From contig NZ_BMWG01000002.1 in NCBI RefSeq assembly GCF_014651115.1, forward strand, positions 483,059 through 547,058: a stretch of 64,000 nucleotides of DNA. The letters run 5' to 3'. Position numbers and translations under genes: made by a program. Positions 17,122 to 25,697 of the stretch are shown piece by piece (positions within the stretch are counted from its first letter, which is position 1; each line of letters begins with the position of its first letter). Under the pieces are notes generated by a model. It made no database searches. It worked only from the letters and a program-made list of their open reading frames with translations, and was not told the origin of the DNA. The DNA comes from Streptomyces inusitatus. Lineage in GTDB: Bacteria > Actinomycetota > Actinomycetes > Streptomycetales > Streptomycetaceae.

Positions 17122-17586
17122 TCAGGAGGCCGTCGGTCCGGGCCTTACCGGGTCGAGGATGACCACCGGGATGGTGCGCCGGGTCTTGGCCTCGTAGGAG
17201 TGGTAGACGGGGGCGAGGGTGGTCATGAGCTGCCAGAGGCGGTCGCGTTCGGGGCCCTCGGCGGTGTGGGCGTGGGCGGTGAAGTGGTCGGCGAGGATTT
17301 GGACGCGGACCTCGGGGTGGGCGGTGAGGTTGAGGTACCACTGGGGGTGGGTGTGGGTGATGGGGCCGCCGGAGGCGACGAGGATGTAGCGGCCGGAGTC
17401 CTCGCCGTAGAAGAGGCCGGTGCGGTAGCTGCGGCCGGTTTTGCGGCCGCGGTGGGTGAGGATGAGGTTGGTCATGCCGGCTTCCATGTGGCCGCTGGCG
17501 CCGTCGGTGGCGATGTAGCGGCGTACGTGCTCGGCGACGGAGGGGTCGGGGCTGTCGATGACCGGGTGGTGGTCCTGGGCTGACAT
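17122..17586 (-). CDS. Deazaflavin (F420)-dependent nitroreductase family protein
   Basis: 154 residues from ATG 17584-17586, preceded by AGGAG. The DDN-type split barrel is recognisable: LILTHRGRKTGRSYRTGLFY, YILVASGGPITHTHPQWYLN, LTAHPEVRVQI, then TLAPVYHSYEAKTRRTIPVV. F420H2-dependent members reduce quinones, nitro compounds or other electrophiles. It lies 32 bases behind the SDR gene on the same strand, so the two form an operon. It converges with the TPR regulator, leaving only 29 bases between stops. A much longer overlapping minus-strand frame is a shadow. Confidence 0.9.
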   Translation of the reverse strand: MSAQDHHPVIDSPDPSVAEHVRRYIATDGASGHMEAGMTNLILTHRGRKTGRSYRTGLFYGEDSGRYILVASGGPITHTHPQWYLNLTAHPEVRVQILADHFTAHAHTAEGPERDRLWQLMTTLAPVYHSYEAKTRRTIPVVILDPVRPGPTAS

Positions 17587-17618
17587 GAAGGGCTCCTGGG
17601 TCTGGGAGGGGCGCGGGC

Positions 17619-18380
17619 TCAGTGGGCGGCGGCGAGGCCTTGGGCGAAGCCGCCGTCGACGGGGAGTTCGACGTTGGTGGTGAAGGTGGCGTCGGAGGCG
17701 AGGAAGAGGGCGGCGGCGGCCACTTCCTCCGGGGTGCCGATGCGCTGGAGGGGGGTGGTCTCGTCGCCCTGGCGCTCGAAGTCGGCGCGTTCCTCGTCCG
17801 TCAGACCGGCCGATCCCATCGTGGGTGTCCTGATGAAGCCGGGGGCGACGGAGTTCACGCGGATCTTCCGGGGGAGGAACTCGGCCGCGAGGACGTGGGC
17901 GAAGGCGCGGGTGGCCTCCTTCGAGGCGGAGTAGGCGCTGAGTCCGGGGAAGACGAGGTCGTTGGCGACCGTGGTGAAGACGATCGACCCGCCGTTCTCC
18001 AGGAGCGGGGACAGGGCCTGGACGGTGAAGAAGGCCCCTTTGGTGTTGACGGCGAAGTGGCGGTCCCAGGACGCCTCGGTGACCTCGGAGAGTTCGGCGA
18101 ACTCCGCGATGCCGTGGTTGAGGAAGAGATGGTCGACGCGGCCGAGCTTCTCCTGCGCGAAGTCGGTGAGGGCCGCGATGTCGGCCATGCTGGCGGCGTC
18201 GGAGCGTACGACGTGGGCCGCCTCGCCCCTGAGTTCCGTACGGGCCTCTTCGAGGGTCTTCTCGCCGCGGCCCGTGAGGACGACCTCGGCCCCTTCGGCG
18301 AGCAGGGCCTTGACGATCGCGAGGCCCATGCCGTGGGTGCCGCCGGTGACGACGGCCCTCCGGCCGGTGAACCTGCTCAT
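17619..18380 (-). CDS. SDR family oxidoreductase
   Basis: 253 residues from ATG 18378-18380, with AAGGAG eight bases upstream. Classical SDR: TGGTHGMG cofactor-binding motif near residue 13, NHG in place of NAG (LFLNHGIAEF), Ser in VFTTVAND region, and the catalytic YSASK (LSAYSASKEATRAFA). The C-terminal LPVDGGFAQG is typical. It is probably NADP(H)-dependent; the substrate is unknown. It is the first gene of a two-gene operon with the F420-type reductase, suggesting redox work on a shared metabolite. It is divergent from the SARP regulator. Confidence 0.92.
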   Translation of the reverse strand: MSRFTGRRAVVTGGTHGMGLAIVKALLAEGAEVVLTGRGEKTLEEARTELRGEAAHVVRSDAASMADIAALTDFAQEKLGRVDHLFLNHGIAEFAELSEVTEASWDRHFAVNTKGAFFTVQALSPLLENGGSIVFTTVANDLVFPGLSAYSASKEATRAFAHVLAAEFLPRKIRVNSVAPGFIRTPTMGSAGLTDEERADFERQGDETTPLQRIGTPEEVAAAALFLASDATFTTNVELPVDGGFAQGLAAAH

Positions 18381-18460
18381 GGTGGCTCCTTGGGGAGTGG
18401 GTTGGCGCCGGCTGCTGGAACGACTCTGCGGGAGGGCGCTTTCGATTCGCCCGCGATCCG

Positions 18461-18490
18461 CTGTCGGTCGCTGTCGGCCGCTGTCGGCCG
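18461..18490. promoter_or_regulatory. Three tandem 10-bp CTGTCGG repeats at SARP promoter
   Basis: CTGTCGGTCG, CTGTCGGCCG and CTGTCGGCCG follow one another exactly, ending 11 bases before a TACGCT -10-like hexamer (18502-18507) of the SARP gene. SARP regulators are known to bind heptameric direct repeats near the -35 position at about one helical turn, so this is a candidate autoregulatory site. Confidence 0.55.
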
Positions 18491-18513
18491 GGCGCCGGCC
18501 GTACGCTGAACCG

Positions 18514-21500
18514 ATGCGCTTCGGGGTACTGGGACCACTGGCCGTGTGGACGGCGGACGGCGAACTCGCGGCGGTCCCCGAGGCGAAGGTGCGCGTTCTG
18601 CTGGCCGCGCTGCTGGTCACGCCGGGGCAGGTCGTGCCGGTGGACCGGCTGGCCGAGGACATCTGGGGCGGGACGCCGCCCGTGCGGCGGGCCGGGGCGC
18701 TCCAGACGCTGGTGTCCCGGCTGCGGAAGGCGCTGGCGGCGGCCGGAGGGGACGGGATGGTGGTGCACCGCCCGCCGGGGTACCGGCTGCGGGTGGAGGG
18801 CGGTGCGGTGGACGCGGGGCGGTTCCTGGAGCTGGCGGGCCGGGCCCGGAGGGCCGTCGATCCCGGGGAGCGGGCGGCCGGGTTCGCCGAGGCGCTCGGG
18901 CGGTGGCGGGGACCCGCGTTCGCCGGGTTCGCGGACGAGCCGTTCGCCCGGGCGGCGGCGGCGCGGCTGGAGGAGCAGCGGCTTCTCGTACGGGAGGAGC
19001 AGGCCGAGGCACGGCTTCAGCTCGGGGAGCACGGGCCGCTGGCCGGTGAACTCGGGGAGCTGGCAGAGCGCCACCCCTTGCGGGAGCGGCTGCGCGCGGC
19101 CCATATGCGGGCGCTGTACGGGAGCGGGAGGGCGAGCGAGGCGCTGGAGGTCTACCGGGAGGTGCGCAGGCTGTTCGCCGAGGAGCTGGGGCTGGAGCCG
19201 GGGCCCGAACTGGCCGCGCTCCAGCGGGAGATCCTCGGCCGGACCTCCCGTACCCCCCGGACCCCGGTGGGGGTACGGGCTCCACGGGCGAGACCGTCCG
19301 CGCCGGAGCTGCCCGCCCCGGTCTCCGGGCTGATCGGGCGGTCGCGGTCGGTGGCCGAGGTGCGGGAGCTGCTCGCGGGGCGGCGGCTGGTGACGCTGAC
19401 CGGGCCCGGCGGGGTCGGGAAGACCCGGCTCGCGCTGGAGGTGGCGGGCGGGGAGACGGGCGGGGCGGCCGGGGCGCTCTTCCCGGACGGGGTACGGCTG
19501 GTGGAACTCTCCGGGGTGCCGCGCTCGGCCGGGGCCTCGGGGGCCGTGGTGGACGAACTGGCGGAGGTGGCGGCCGTCGCGCTCGGCATCCGGGACGACG
19601 CCCGGCCCGGCTCGCTGCCGCCGTCGGCGGCCGGCAGCCCGCACCCGCTGGCGGACCGGCTGGCCGACGCCCTGCAGGACCGGCGGCTCCTCCTCGTACT
19701 GGACAACTGCGAGCATGTGATCGAGGCGGTCGCCGCGCTGGCGCGGCTGCTGCTGCGGGCCGCGCCGGGGGTGCGGCTGCTGGCCACCAGCCGTGAGCCG
19801 CTGGCCATCTCGGGCGAACAGCTGTGGACGGTCCCGCCGCTGGACGTGCCGGAGCCGGGGGCCGCGCCCTCGGACGTGGCGCGGTCGAGCGCGGTCCGGC
19901 TCTTCGTGGCGAGGGCCGCCGCCGCGTCGCCCGGCTTCACCCTGTCCGAGGGCGACGCCGAGGCGGTCGCCGCCATCTGCCGCCGCATGGACGGCATCCC
20001 GCTCGCCGTCGAGCTGGCGGCCAGCCGGCTGCGCGCCCTGGGCGTGGCCGCGCTCGCCGAGCGGCTCGACGACCGGTTCGGGCTGCTGACGAGCGGACGG
20101 CGGGACGCGCCGGAGCGGCAGCGGACCCTGCGGGCGGTGATCGACTGGAGCTGGGAGCTGCTGACCGCCGCCGAGCGCACGGTGCTGCGCCGACTGGCCG
20201 TCCACTCCGACGGCTGCACCCTGGAGGCCGCCGAGGCGCTCTGCTCCGGGGACGGGGTGAAGCCCGGCGAGGTCCTGGACCTGCTGGCCCGGCTGGTGGA
20301 CCGGTCGCTGGTCGTCGTCGCCCACGGCTCGCGGGGCGGGGCCGACGGCCCCGAAGGGCCGGGGCCGCGCTATCGGCTGCTGGAGTCGGTGGCGGCGTAC
20401 TGCGTGGAGAAGCTGCGGGCGCACAGACCCGAGACCGGGAGCGAGAGCGAGAGCGAGTACGACCGGCTGCGCCGCGCCCATCTCCACCACTACACCGAGC
20501 TGGCGGAACAGGCCGGGAGCCGGCTGCGCGGCGGCGATCAGCAGCTCTTTCTGCGCCGTCTCGACGCCGAGGCGGGCAATATGCGCGCCGCCCTCGACAC
20601 CGCCGTCGCCACGGCGGACGGCGTGCTCGCCCGGCGTCTGGTCCGCGCCCTGGCCTGGTACTGGTTTCTGCGGGGGCGGCTCACGGAGGCGAGACGCTCC
20701 ATGGCCACGGCGCTGACCGTCGGCGCGGACGGGTCCGGCGGGGGCGGGCCCGGGGAGGACGGGCCCGGCGACGACCGCGCGCGGGTGGCGGCCTGGCACG
20801 CGGGGATGACCCTGCTGTCGGGCGACCCGCTGGGCTCCGGGCGGGTGAGCCGGGTGCCGCTGCGGCTGTACGAGGACATGGCCCGCGCCGGTGACACGGG
20901 CGGGAGCGGCGGCGGCCCGGGCTGGTTCCTCGGTTACGCCACGACGTTGCTGGGGTCCATGGAGGTCGGCGAGGAGCTGGTGCGCCGGACCCTGGCGGAC
21001 GCCCGGGCGCGCGGCGACCGCTGGAGCATCGCGGCGGCCCTGAGCGTGCGGGGCGTGCAGCGCTATGTGCTCGGTGATCTGGCGGGCTCCCGGGCCGACG
21101 CCGGTGCGAGCCTCGGCCTCTTCCGCGAGCTCGGCGACGAGTGGGGCCGGTTGCAGGCCCTCGGAGTGCTGGGCAGGCTCGCGGAGATCGAGGGCGACTA
21201 CCGGTCCGCCGAGGCCGAGCACCGGAGCGGGCTGCGGATCGCCGAGAATCTCGGCCTGTGGGCCGAGGCGTCCGTCCGCTGGTCCGAACTGGGCCGGATC
21301 GCCCTTCTGGAGGGCGACCACGCGCGGGCCGAGGAACTGCACCACCACGGCCGGCGGCTCGCCGTGCTCCACGCCGACCACCGCGCCCAGGAGTTCGCGG
21401 AACTCGGACTCGCGCTCGGGGCCCGGCGTCAGGGGCGGCTCACGGAGGCGGAGTCCGCCCTGCGCACCTGGCTGGAGTGGAACCGTCTCTTCGAGGCCGA

Positions 21501-21852
21501 GAACGGCACCGCCCTCATCCTCGCCGAACTCGGCTTCATCGCCGAACTCCGGGGCGAGCACGGCACCGCCCTGCGACTCCACACCGAGGGCCTGGCCGCC
21601 GCCCGCGCCACCGGGGACCCCCGGGCCGTCGCCCTCGCCCTGGAGGGCCTGGCCGGCGCGCACCACCTGGGCGGCCGCCCCGAACTCGCCGCCGGGCTCC
21701 TCGGCACCGCCGCCCGCGCCCGTACCGCCGTACGGGCCTCGCTGCCGCCCGCCGAACGCGGCGACGTCGACCGCGTCACGGCCGCCGTCCGGACGGCCCT
21801 GGGGGAGCCCGGCTTCGCCGCCGCCTTCGCGCGGGACGTGACGCCGCCGTGA
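18514..21852 (+). CDS. Large AfsR/SARP-family regulator (BTAD, NTPase, TPR)
   Basis: 1112 residues from ATG 18514. Trans_reg_C winged helix at about 1-95 (MRFGVLGPLAVWTADGELAA; TLVSRLRKAL), BTAD domain about 96-250 (RFLELAGRARRAVD; EALEVYREVRRLFAEELGLE), a P-loop NTPase with Walker A GPGGVGKTRLALEV near 297 and Walker B LLLVLDNCEHV near 392, then ~600 residues of helical TPR-like repeats. Such proteins activate antibiotic or developmental genes, often cluster-specifically. TACGCT starts 12 bases upstream, so the mRNA is probably leaderless. The frame continues upstream to 17962, but only antisense to the SDR. Confidence 0.92.
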   Translation: MRFGVLGPLAVWTADGELAAVPEAKVRVLLAALLVTPGQVVPVDRLAEDIWGGTPPVRRAGALQTLVSRLRKALAAAGGDGMVVHRPPGYRLRVEGGAVDAGRFLELAGRARRAVDPGERAAGFAEALGRWRGPAFAGFADEPFARAAAARLEEQRLLVREEQAEARLQLGEHGPLAGELGELAERHPLRERLRAAHMRALYGSGRASEALEVYREVRRLFAEELGLEPGPELAALQREILGRTSRTPRTPVGVRAPRARPSAPELPAPVSGLIGRSRSVAEVRELLAGRRLVTLTGPGGVGKTRLALEVAGGETGGAAGALFPDGVRLVELSGVPRSAGASGAVVDELAEVAAVALGIRDDARPGSLPPSAAGSPHPLADRLADALQDRRLLLVLDNCEHVIEAVAALARLLLRAAPGVRLLATSREPLAISGEQLWTVPPLDVPEPGAAPSDVARSSAVRLFVARAAAASPGFTLSEGDAEAVAAICRRMDGIPLAVELAASRLRALGVAALAERLDDRFGLLTSGRRDAPERQRTLRAVIDWSWELLTAAERTVLRRLAVHSDGCTLEAAEALCSGDGVKPGEVLDLLARLVDRSLVVVAHGSRGGADGPEGPGPRYRLLESVAAYCVEKLRAHRPETGSESESEYDRLRRAHLHHYTELAEQAGSRLRGGDQQLFLRRLDAEAGNMRAALDTAVATADGVLARRLVRALAWYWFLRGRLTEARRSMATALTVGADGSGGGGPGEDGPGDDRARVAAWHAGMTLLSGDPLGSGRVSRVPLRLYEDMARAGDTGGSGGGPGWFLGYATTLLGSMEVGEELVRRTLADARARGDRWSIAAALSVRGVQRYVLGDLAGSRADAGASLGLFRELGDEWGRLQALGVLGRLAEIEGDYRSAEAEHRSGLRIAENLGLWAEASVRWSELGRIALLEGDHARAEELHHHGRRLAVLHADHRAQEFAELGLALGARRQGRLTEAESALRTWLEWNRLFEAENGTALILAELGFIAELRGEHGTALRLHTEGLAAARATGDPRAVALALEGLAGAHHLGGRPELAAGLLGTAARARTAVRASLPPAERGDVDRVTAAVRTALGEPGFAAAFARDVTPP

Positions 21853-21937
21853 CGGGAGCGGGAGTGTGCCGCCGCGCCGATTCTTCTGTGGGCAGAGAGG
21901 GGTGGTGCGGGTGCGGCGGCGGGGGAAGAGTCGGGGC

Positions 21938-22927
21938 ATGAGACTTCTGGTGCTGGGTGGTACGGAGTTCGCGGGACGGGCCGTCGCGGAGGCGGCGGTG
22001 GGGCGCGGATGGGAGGTGACGCTGTTCAACCGGGGGCGTCGGGAGGGCCCGGCGGGGACGCGGGGGCTGGTGGGCGACCGGACGCGGGCGGACGGGCTGG
22101 AGGCGCTGCGGGACGGCGAGTGGGACGCGGTGGTCGACACCTGGGCCGCCGCGCCCCGGGTGGTGCGGGACTCGGCGCGGCTGCTGGCCGGAAGAGTCGG
22201 GCACTACACGTATGTGTCGAGCTGTTCGGTCTACGCGTGGCCGCCGGCCGTCGGCTTCGACGAGAGCGCCCCCGTGGTGGAGTCCTCGGCGGACGCGGAG
22301 GACGTCCCGTACGCGGAGGCGAAGCGCGGCGGCGAGCTGGCCGTGACGGAGGCATTCGGCGAGGAGCGGTCGCTGCTGGTGCGGGCCGGGCTGCTGCTGG
22401 GGCCGTGGGAGAACATCGACCGGCTGCCGTGGTGGCTGCGGAGGATCCGGCGGGGCGGTCCGGTGCTCGCGCCGGGCCCTCGGGACAACGCGCTCCAGTA
22501 CATCGACATCCGGGATCTCGCCGAGTGGACGCTGTCCGCCGCCGAGGCCGGGCGCAGCGGCCCGTACAACCTGGTGGGCGAGCCCGGACACACCACGATG
22601 GAGGAGCTGCTGACGGTCTGTGCCGAGGTCACCGGCTCCTCGGCGGAGCTGCGGTGGACGGAGCCGGAGGCGATCGTCGAGGCCGGGATAGAGCCGTGGA
22701 CACAGCTCCCGGTGTGGGTGCCGCGCACTGAGACCGAGCTGTACAACGCGGTCTACCGGGTGAGCGTCGGCAAGGCGCTGGCGGCGGGGCTGCGGTGCCG
22801 GCCGGTCCGGGAGACGGTCGCCGACACCTGGGAGTGGATGCTGAGCGCGGACCGCTCGGGCGGCCGGCCGCCGCGCCGGGCGGTGGGGCTCGCTCCCGAG
22901 CTGGAGGCGAAGGTGCTGGGGTTGTAG
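21938..22927 (+). CDS. NAD-dependent epimerase/dehydratase (atypical SDR)
   Basis: 329 residues from ATG 21938 (MRLLVLGGTEFAGRAVAEAA). The G-x-x-x-x-A-G dinucleotide motif is at the N-terminus; YVSSCSVYAWPPAVGFDES and YAEAKRGGEL give the Ser, Tyr-x-x-x-Lys-like region, and the core continues with LLVRAGLLLGPWENIDRLPW. It resembles the family of atypical SDRs that includes plant chloroplast mRNA-binding CSP41-like and sugar epimerase homologues. The substrate is unknown. It starts 85 bases after the SARP gene and may be read from the same transcript, though nothing shows a functional link. Confidence 0.85.
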   Translation: MRLLVLGGTEFAGRAVAEAAVGRGWEVTLFNRGRREGPAGTRGLVGDRTRADGLEALRDGEWDAVVDTWAAAPRVVRDSARLLAGRVGHYTYVSSCSVYAWPPAVGFDESAPVVESSADAEDVPYAEAKRGGELAVTEAFGEERSLLVRAGLLLGPWENIDRLPWWLRRIRRGGPVLAPGPRDNALQYIDIRDLAEWTLSAAEAGRSGPYNLVGEPGHTTMEELLTVCAEVTGSSAELRWTEPEAIVEAGIEPWTQLPVWVPRTETELYNAVYRVSVGKALAAGLRCRPVRETVADTWEWMLSADRSGGRPPRRAVGLAPELEAKVLGL

Positions 22928-23033
22928 GGGTGTTGCTGGGTACACCCCCGGGCCGGTGGCGGGGCCCAGTGACCGCGCGGGGCGGGCGGGACAGACTGGG
23001 GCCCTGACCACGTACACCCGGGGGGACACGTCC

Positions 23034-24311
23034 ATGAATATGACGAACATACGAGAGGCGGTGGTGGCGGCCGGGCGGGGGTTCGCGCTGGCGCTGCTGG
23101 GGCTGATCGGATCGGTCGTCCTCCTCGTACTGGCGGTGGTCTCCGTCGCGCTGATACCGATCGGGGTGGGCCTCTTCACCACCCCGCCGGTGCTGCGGCT
23201 GGTGCGGGCGCACGCCGCGCGGCGGCGGCTGCTGGCCGCCCAGTGGTCGGGCCGCCGGATCACGGCGGGGCACCGGCCGCTCCCGCCCGGTGCGGCCGGG
23301 CTCGCCGGGCGCTGCTCGCTGATGCTGAGGGACCCGGCGACCTGGCGCGATCTCCAGTGGCTGCTGGTGGACATGAGCGCCGGGGCGGCGCTCGCGCTCC
23401 TCGCGCCCTGGCTGATCGTGCAGGGCCTTTTCGGGGTGCTGCTCGCCGCCGGGCTGTGGAGCCCGGTCGTCGCCGCCGAGGATCCCTACTGGTTCCTCTT
23501 CGTCCCGGTCGGCGGACGGGGTACGGCGGGGCTCGCCGGGCTGCTGGGGCTCGCGCTCCTCGCGCTCGCGGTCAAGGTGAACCCGGCGCTGGTGCGCGCC
23601 CACTTCCGGCTGACCGGCGCGGTGCTCCAGCCCGACCGCGAGGGCCGGTTGGAGGAGCGCATCGAGCGGCTCACCGAGAGCAGGCACGACGCCCTGGACA
23701 CCTCGGCGGCCGAGCTGCGCCGGATCGAACGGGATCTGCACGACGGGGCGCAGGCCCGGCTGGTGGCGATGGGCATGCATCTGGGGACGGTGGAGGCGCT
23801 CATCGAGAAGGACCCGGCGCGGGCCAGGGAGCTCATCGCCAGGGCGCGCGAGTCCTCGGCCGAGGCGCTGACCGAGCTGCGGGACCTGGTGCGGGGGATC
23901 CATCCGCCGGTGCTGGCCGAACGCGGGCTGGGGGACGCGGTCCGGGCGCTGGCGCTGCGGCTGCCGGTGGACGCCGAGGTGACGGTGGAGCTGTCGGGGC
24001 GGGCGGAGGCCCCGGTGGAGTCGGCGGCGTACTTCGCGGTCAGCGAGGCGCTCGCCAACGCGGTCAAGCACGCGGACGCCGACCTGATCCGGGTGGATCT
24101 CTCGCACACGGGCGGCTCGCTGCGGATCACGGTCGCCGACGACGGCCGGGGCGGGGCGGTCGCGGGCTCCCGCGCGGGAAGCGGTCTCGCGGGGACCGGG
24201 CTCGCGGGGATCGAACGCAGGCTCGGTACATTCGACGGCGTCCTGGCCGTCAGCTCGCCCGAGGGCGGCCCCACCATGGTCAGCATGGAGATCCCTTGCG
24301 AGTTGTTCTAG
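23034..24311 (+). CDS. Sensor histidine kinase (HisKA_3, NarL/DesK-type)
   Basis: 425 residues from ATG 23034 (MNMTNIREAV). The N-terminal half is membrane-bound: a hydrophobic pair near 20-55, a DUF-like sensor segment, and two further helices (about 120-200). The dimerisation and phosphoacceptor motif IERDLHDGAQARLVAM places the phosphorylated His near residue 236. A HATPase_c domain follows (AVSEALANAVKHADAD, VADDGRGGA, GLAGIERRLG). It phosphorylates the response regulator encoded immediately downstream, whose start lies inside this gene. The signal is not known. Confidence 0.92.
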   Translation: MNMTNIREAVVAAGRGFALALLGLIGSVVLLVLAVVSVALIPIGVGLFTTPPVLRLVRAHAARRRLLAAQWSGRRITAGHRPLPPGAAGLAGRCSLMLRDPATWRDLQWLLVDMSAGAALALLAPWLIVQGLFGVLLAAGLWSPVVAAEDPYWFLFVPVGGRGTAGLAGLLGLALLALAVKVNPALVRAHFRLTGAVLQPDREGRLEERIERLTESRHDALDTSAAELRRIERDLHDGAQARLVAMGMHLGTVEALIEKDPARARELIARARESSAEALTELRDLVRGIHPPVLAERGLGDAVRALALRLPVDAEVTVELSGRAEAPVESAAYFAVSEALANAVKHADADLIRVDLSHTGGSLRITVADDGRGGAVAGSRAGSGLAGTGLAGIERRLGTFDGVLAVSSPEGGPTMVSMEIPCELF

Positions 24312-24952
24312 CCGAAGACCTGTTTCTGCTCCGGGACGGTCTGGTGCGGATGCTGGAGGCGTACGACTTCGACGTCGTCGCCGCCGTGGAGAGCGGCCCC
24401 GAACTCACCAGGGCGCTCGCGGAGCTGGAGCCCGATGTGGCCGTCGTGGACGTGCGGCTGCCGCCGTCCCACACCGACGAGGGCCTCCAGTGCGCGCTGG
24501 CCGCGCGGCGGGCCAGGCCCGGGATGCCGGTGCTGGTCCTCTCCCAGCATGTGGAGCAGTTGTACGCGCGTGAGCTGCTGGCCGACCGGCGGGGCGGGGT
24601 CGGCTATCTCCTCAAGGACCGGGTCTTCGACGCGGACCAGTTCATCGGCGCGGTGCGGCAGGTGGCCCGGGGCGGTACGGCGATGGATCCGGAGGTGATC
24701 TCGCAGTTGCTCTCCCGGCGGGCGCGGGACGAGCCGATGGGCGGGCTGACGCCGCGTGAGCTGGAGGTCATCGAGCTGATGGCGCAGGGCCGCTCCAACG
24801 CGGCGATCGCCGAGCGCATGACGGTGACCGAGCGGGCGGTGGCCAAGCACACCTCGAACATCTTCGCCAAGCTGGGGCTGCCGGTCTCCGACGACGACAA
24901 CCGCCGGGTGCTGGCGGTGCTCGCGTATCTCGACCGGGGGGCTGCCGCCTGA
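24296..24952 (+). CDS. LuxR/NarL-type response regulator
   Basis: 218 residues. The first usable start is TTG 24296 (LRVVLAEDLFLLRDGLVRML), six bases after GGAG and 16 bases inside the kinase gene; without it the conserved first strand would be lost. Receiver domain: acidic pair AED, phospho-acceptor Asp in VAVVDVRLPP near residue 53, Lys in YLLKDRV near 104. LuxR helix-turn-helix at the C-terminus: LTPRELEVIELMAQGRSNAA and VAKHTSNIFAKLGL. It is the cognate partner of the kinase, and the overlap implies translational coupling and fixed stoichiometry. Confidence 0.92.
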   Translation: MRVVLAEDLFLLRDGLVRMLEAYDFDVVAAVESGPELTRALAELEPDVAVVDVRLPPSHTDEGLQCALAARRARPGMPVLVLSQHVEQLYARELLADRRGGVGYLLKDRVFDADQFIGAVRQVARGGTAMDPEVISQLLSRRARDEPMGGLTPRELEVIELMAQGRSNAAIAERMTVTERAVAKHTSNIFAKLGLPVSDDDNRRVLAVLAYLDRGAAA

Positions 24953-25239
24953 CGGCGGCTCGGACCGGGGTCGGGGACCTCGTGTGCCCGGGCGGGCTCC
25001 TCCGGCCCGGCCCGGCGGCCCGGACGGAGGCGGGGCGGGCGGAGGCGGCCCGGGCGTCACGGGCATTGCCCGCCAGAGCCCGCGCTCAGGCGTCACCGGG
25101 CCGGGCGGAGGCACACCGGTCGCGGCCCTCGCCGCGCGGGCCGCGCGCCTCGGCCTCCCGGGCCCAGGGCCTCACCGAGGCGGGCGAAACTCTGAGCGAC
25201 TGCCGCCCGACCGGGGTTCCCGGCCCAGGGCCGGGGGTT

Positions 25240-25270
25240 CTCGCCCTGCCGAGCGTTCTCGCCGCCGGGG
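25240..25270. repeat. Imperfect direct repeat, copy A
   Basis: 31 bases beginning CTCGCCCTGCCGAGCG and ending GCCGCCGGGG. It matches copy B at 25481-25511 at 27 of 31 positions; the copies start 241 bases apart. Confidence 0.55.
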
Positions 25271-25480
25271 CGGGGCCCGGCCCGACGCTCTCGTCTGTCG
25301 CGCCCCAGGGGGCCGGGACCGGGGCGGCCGAGCCACCGGCACGGGCCGAGCGGCCTCCGGACAACCCCGGGCCCAGGACCCGTACCCGAGCAGGACGAGT
25401 CCCTGAACCACTGCCGGCGGGCACTGCCGTCAGGCCCACCGGGCGCGGGGCGCGCGCCCGCGATGCCCCGGCCCGGGGCT

Positions 25481-25511
25481 CTCGCCACGCCGAGCGCTCC
25501 CGCCGCCGGGG
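25481..25511. repeat. Imperfect direct repeat, copy B
   Basis: 31 bases beginning CTCGCCACGCCGAGCG and ending GCCGCCGGGG. It differs from copy A at four positions. Confidence 0.55.
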
Positions 25512-25697
25512 AACAGCCGGGCGGCGTGCGCCGGGGGCGCAACTCCCGTGGCGGGGGCGGGGGGTGTGGCTTGTGCGCCGGGGGGCGGGTGCGCGGATCG
25601 GGCCATGGCGCCCCGTACCACCGGACCACGGGGGCGGGTGCCCGATAGCCTGCGGCACGCAGGCACCGGCTGTGACGTGGGTAACACGGAGGCGCTG

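Larger units (their letters stand above)
24953..25697. other. 745-base GC-rich gap without a convincing gene
   Basis: Several frames are open across this stretch on both strands, but all give Arg/Pro/Gly/Ala-rich translations with no domain, no start site and no typical third-position bias. It contains an imperfect 31-bp direct repeat (25240-25270 and 25481-25511). The last ~60 bases hold the promoter of the GH89 gene. It may be decayed coding DNA or a spacer. Confidence 0.55.

Noticed and set aside
17122..22140. Minus-strand frame of 1672 codons
   Set aside because: It lies antisense to the SARP regulator and joins into the real F420-type reductase only at its 3' end. The rest is Arg/Pro/Gly-rich shadow of the SARP gene.
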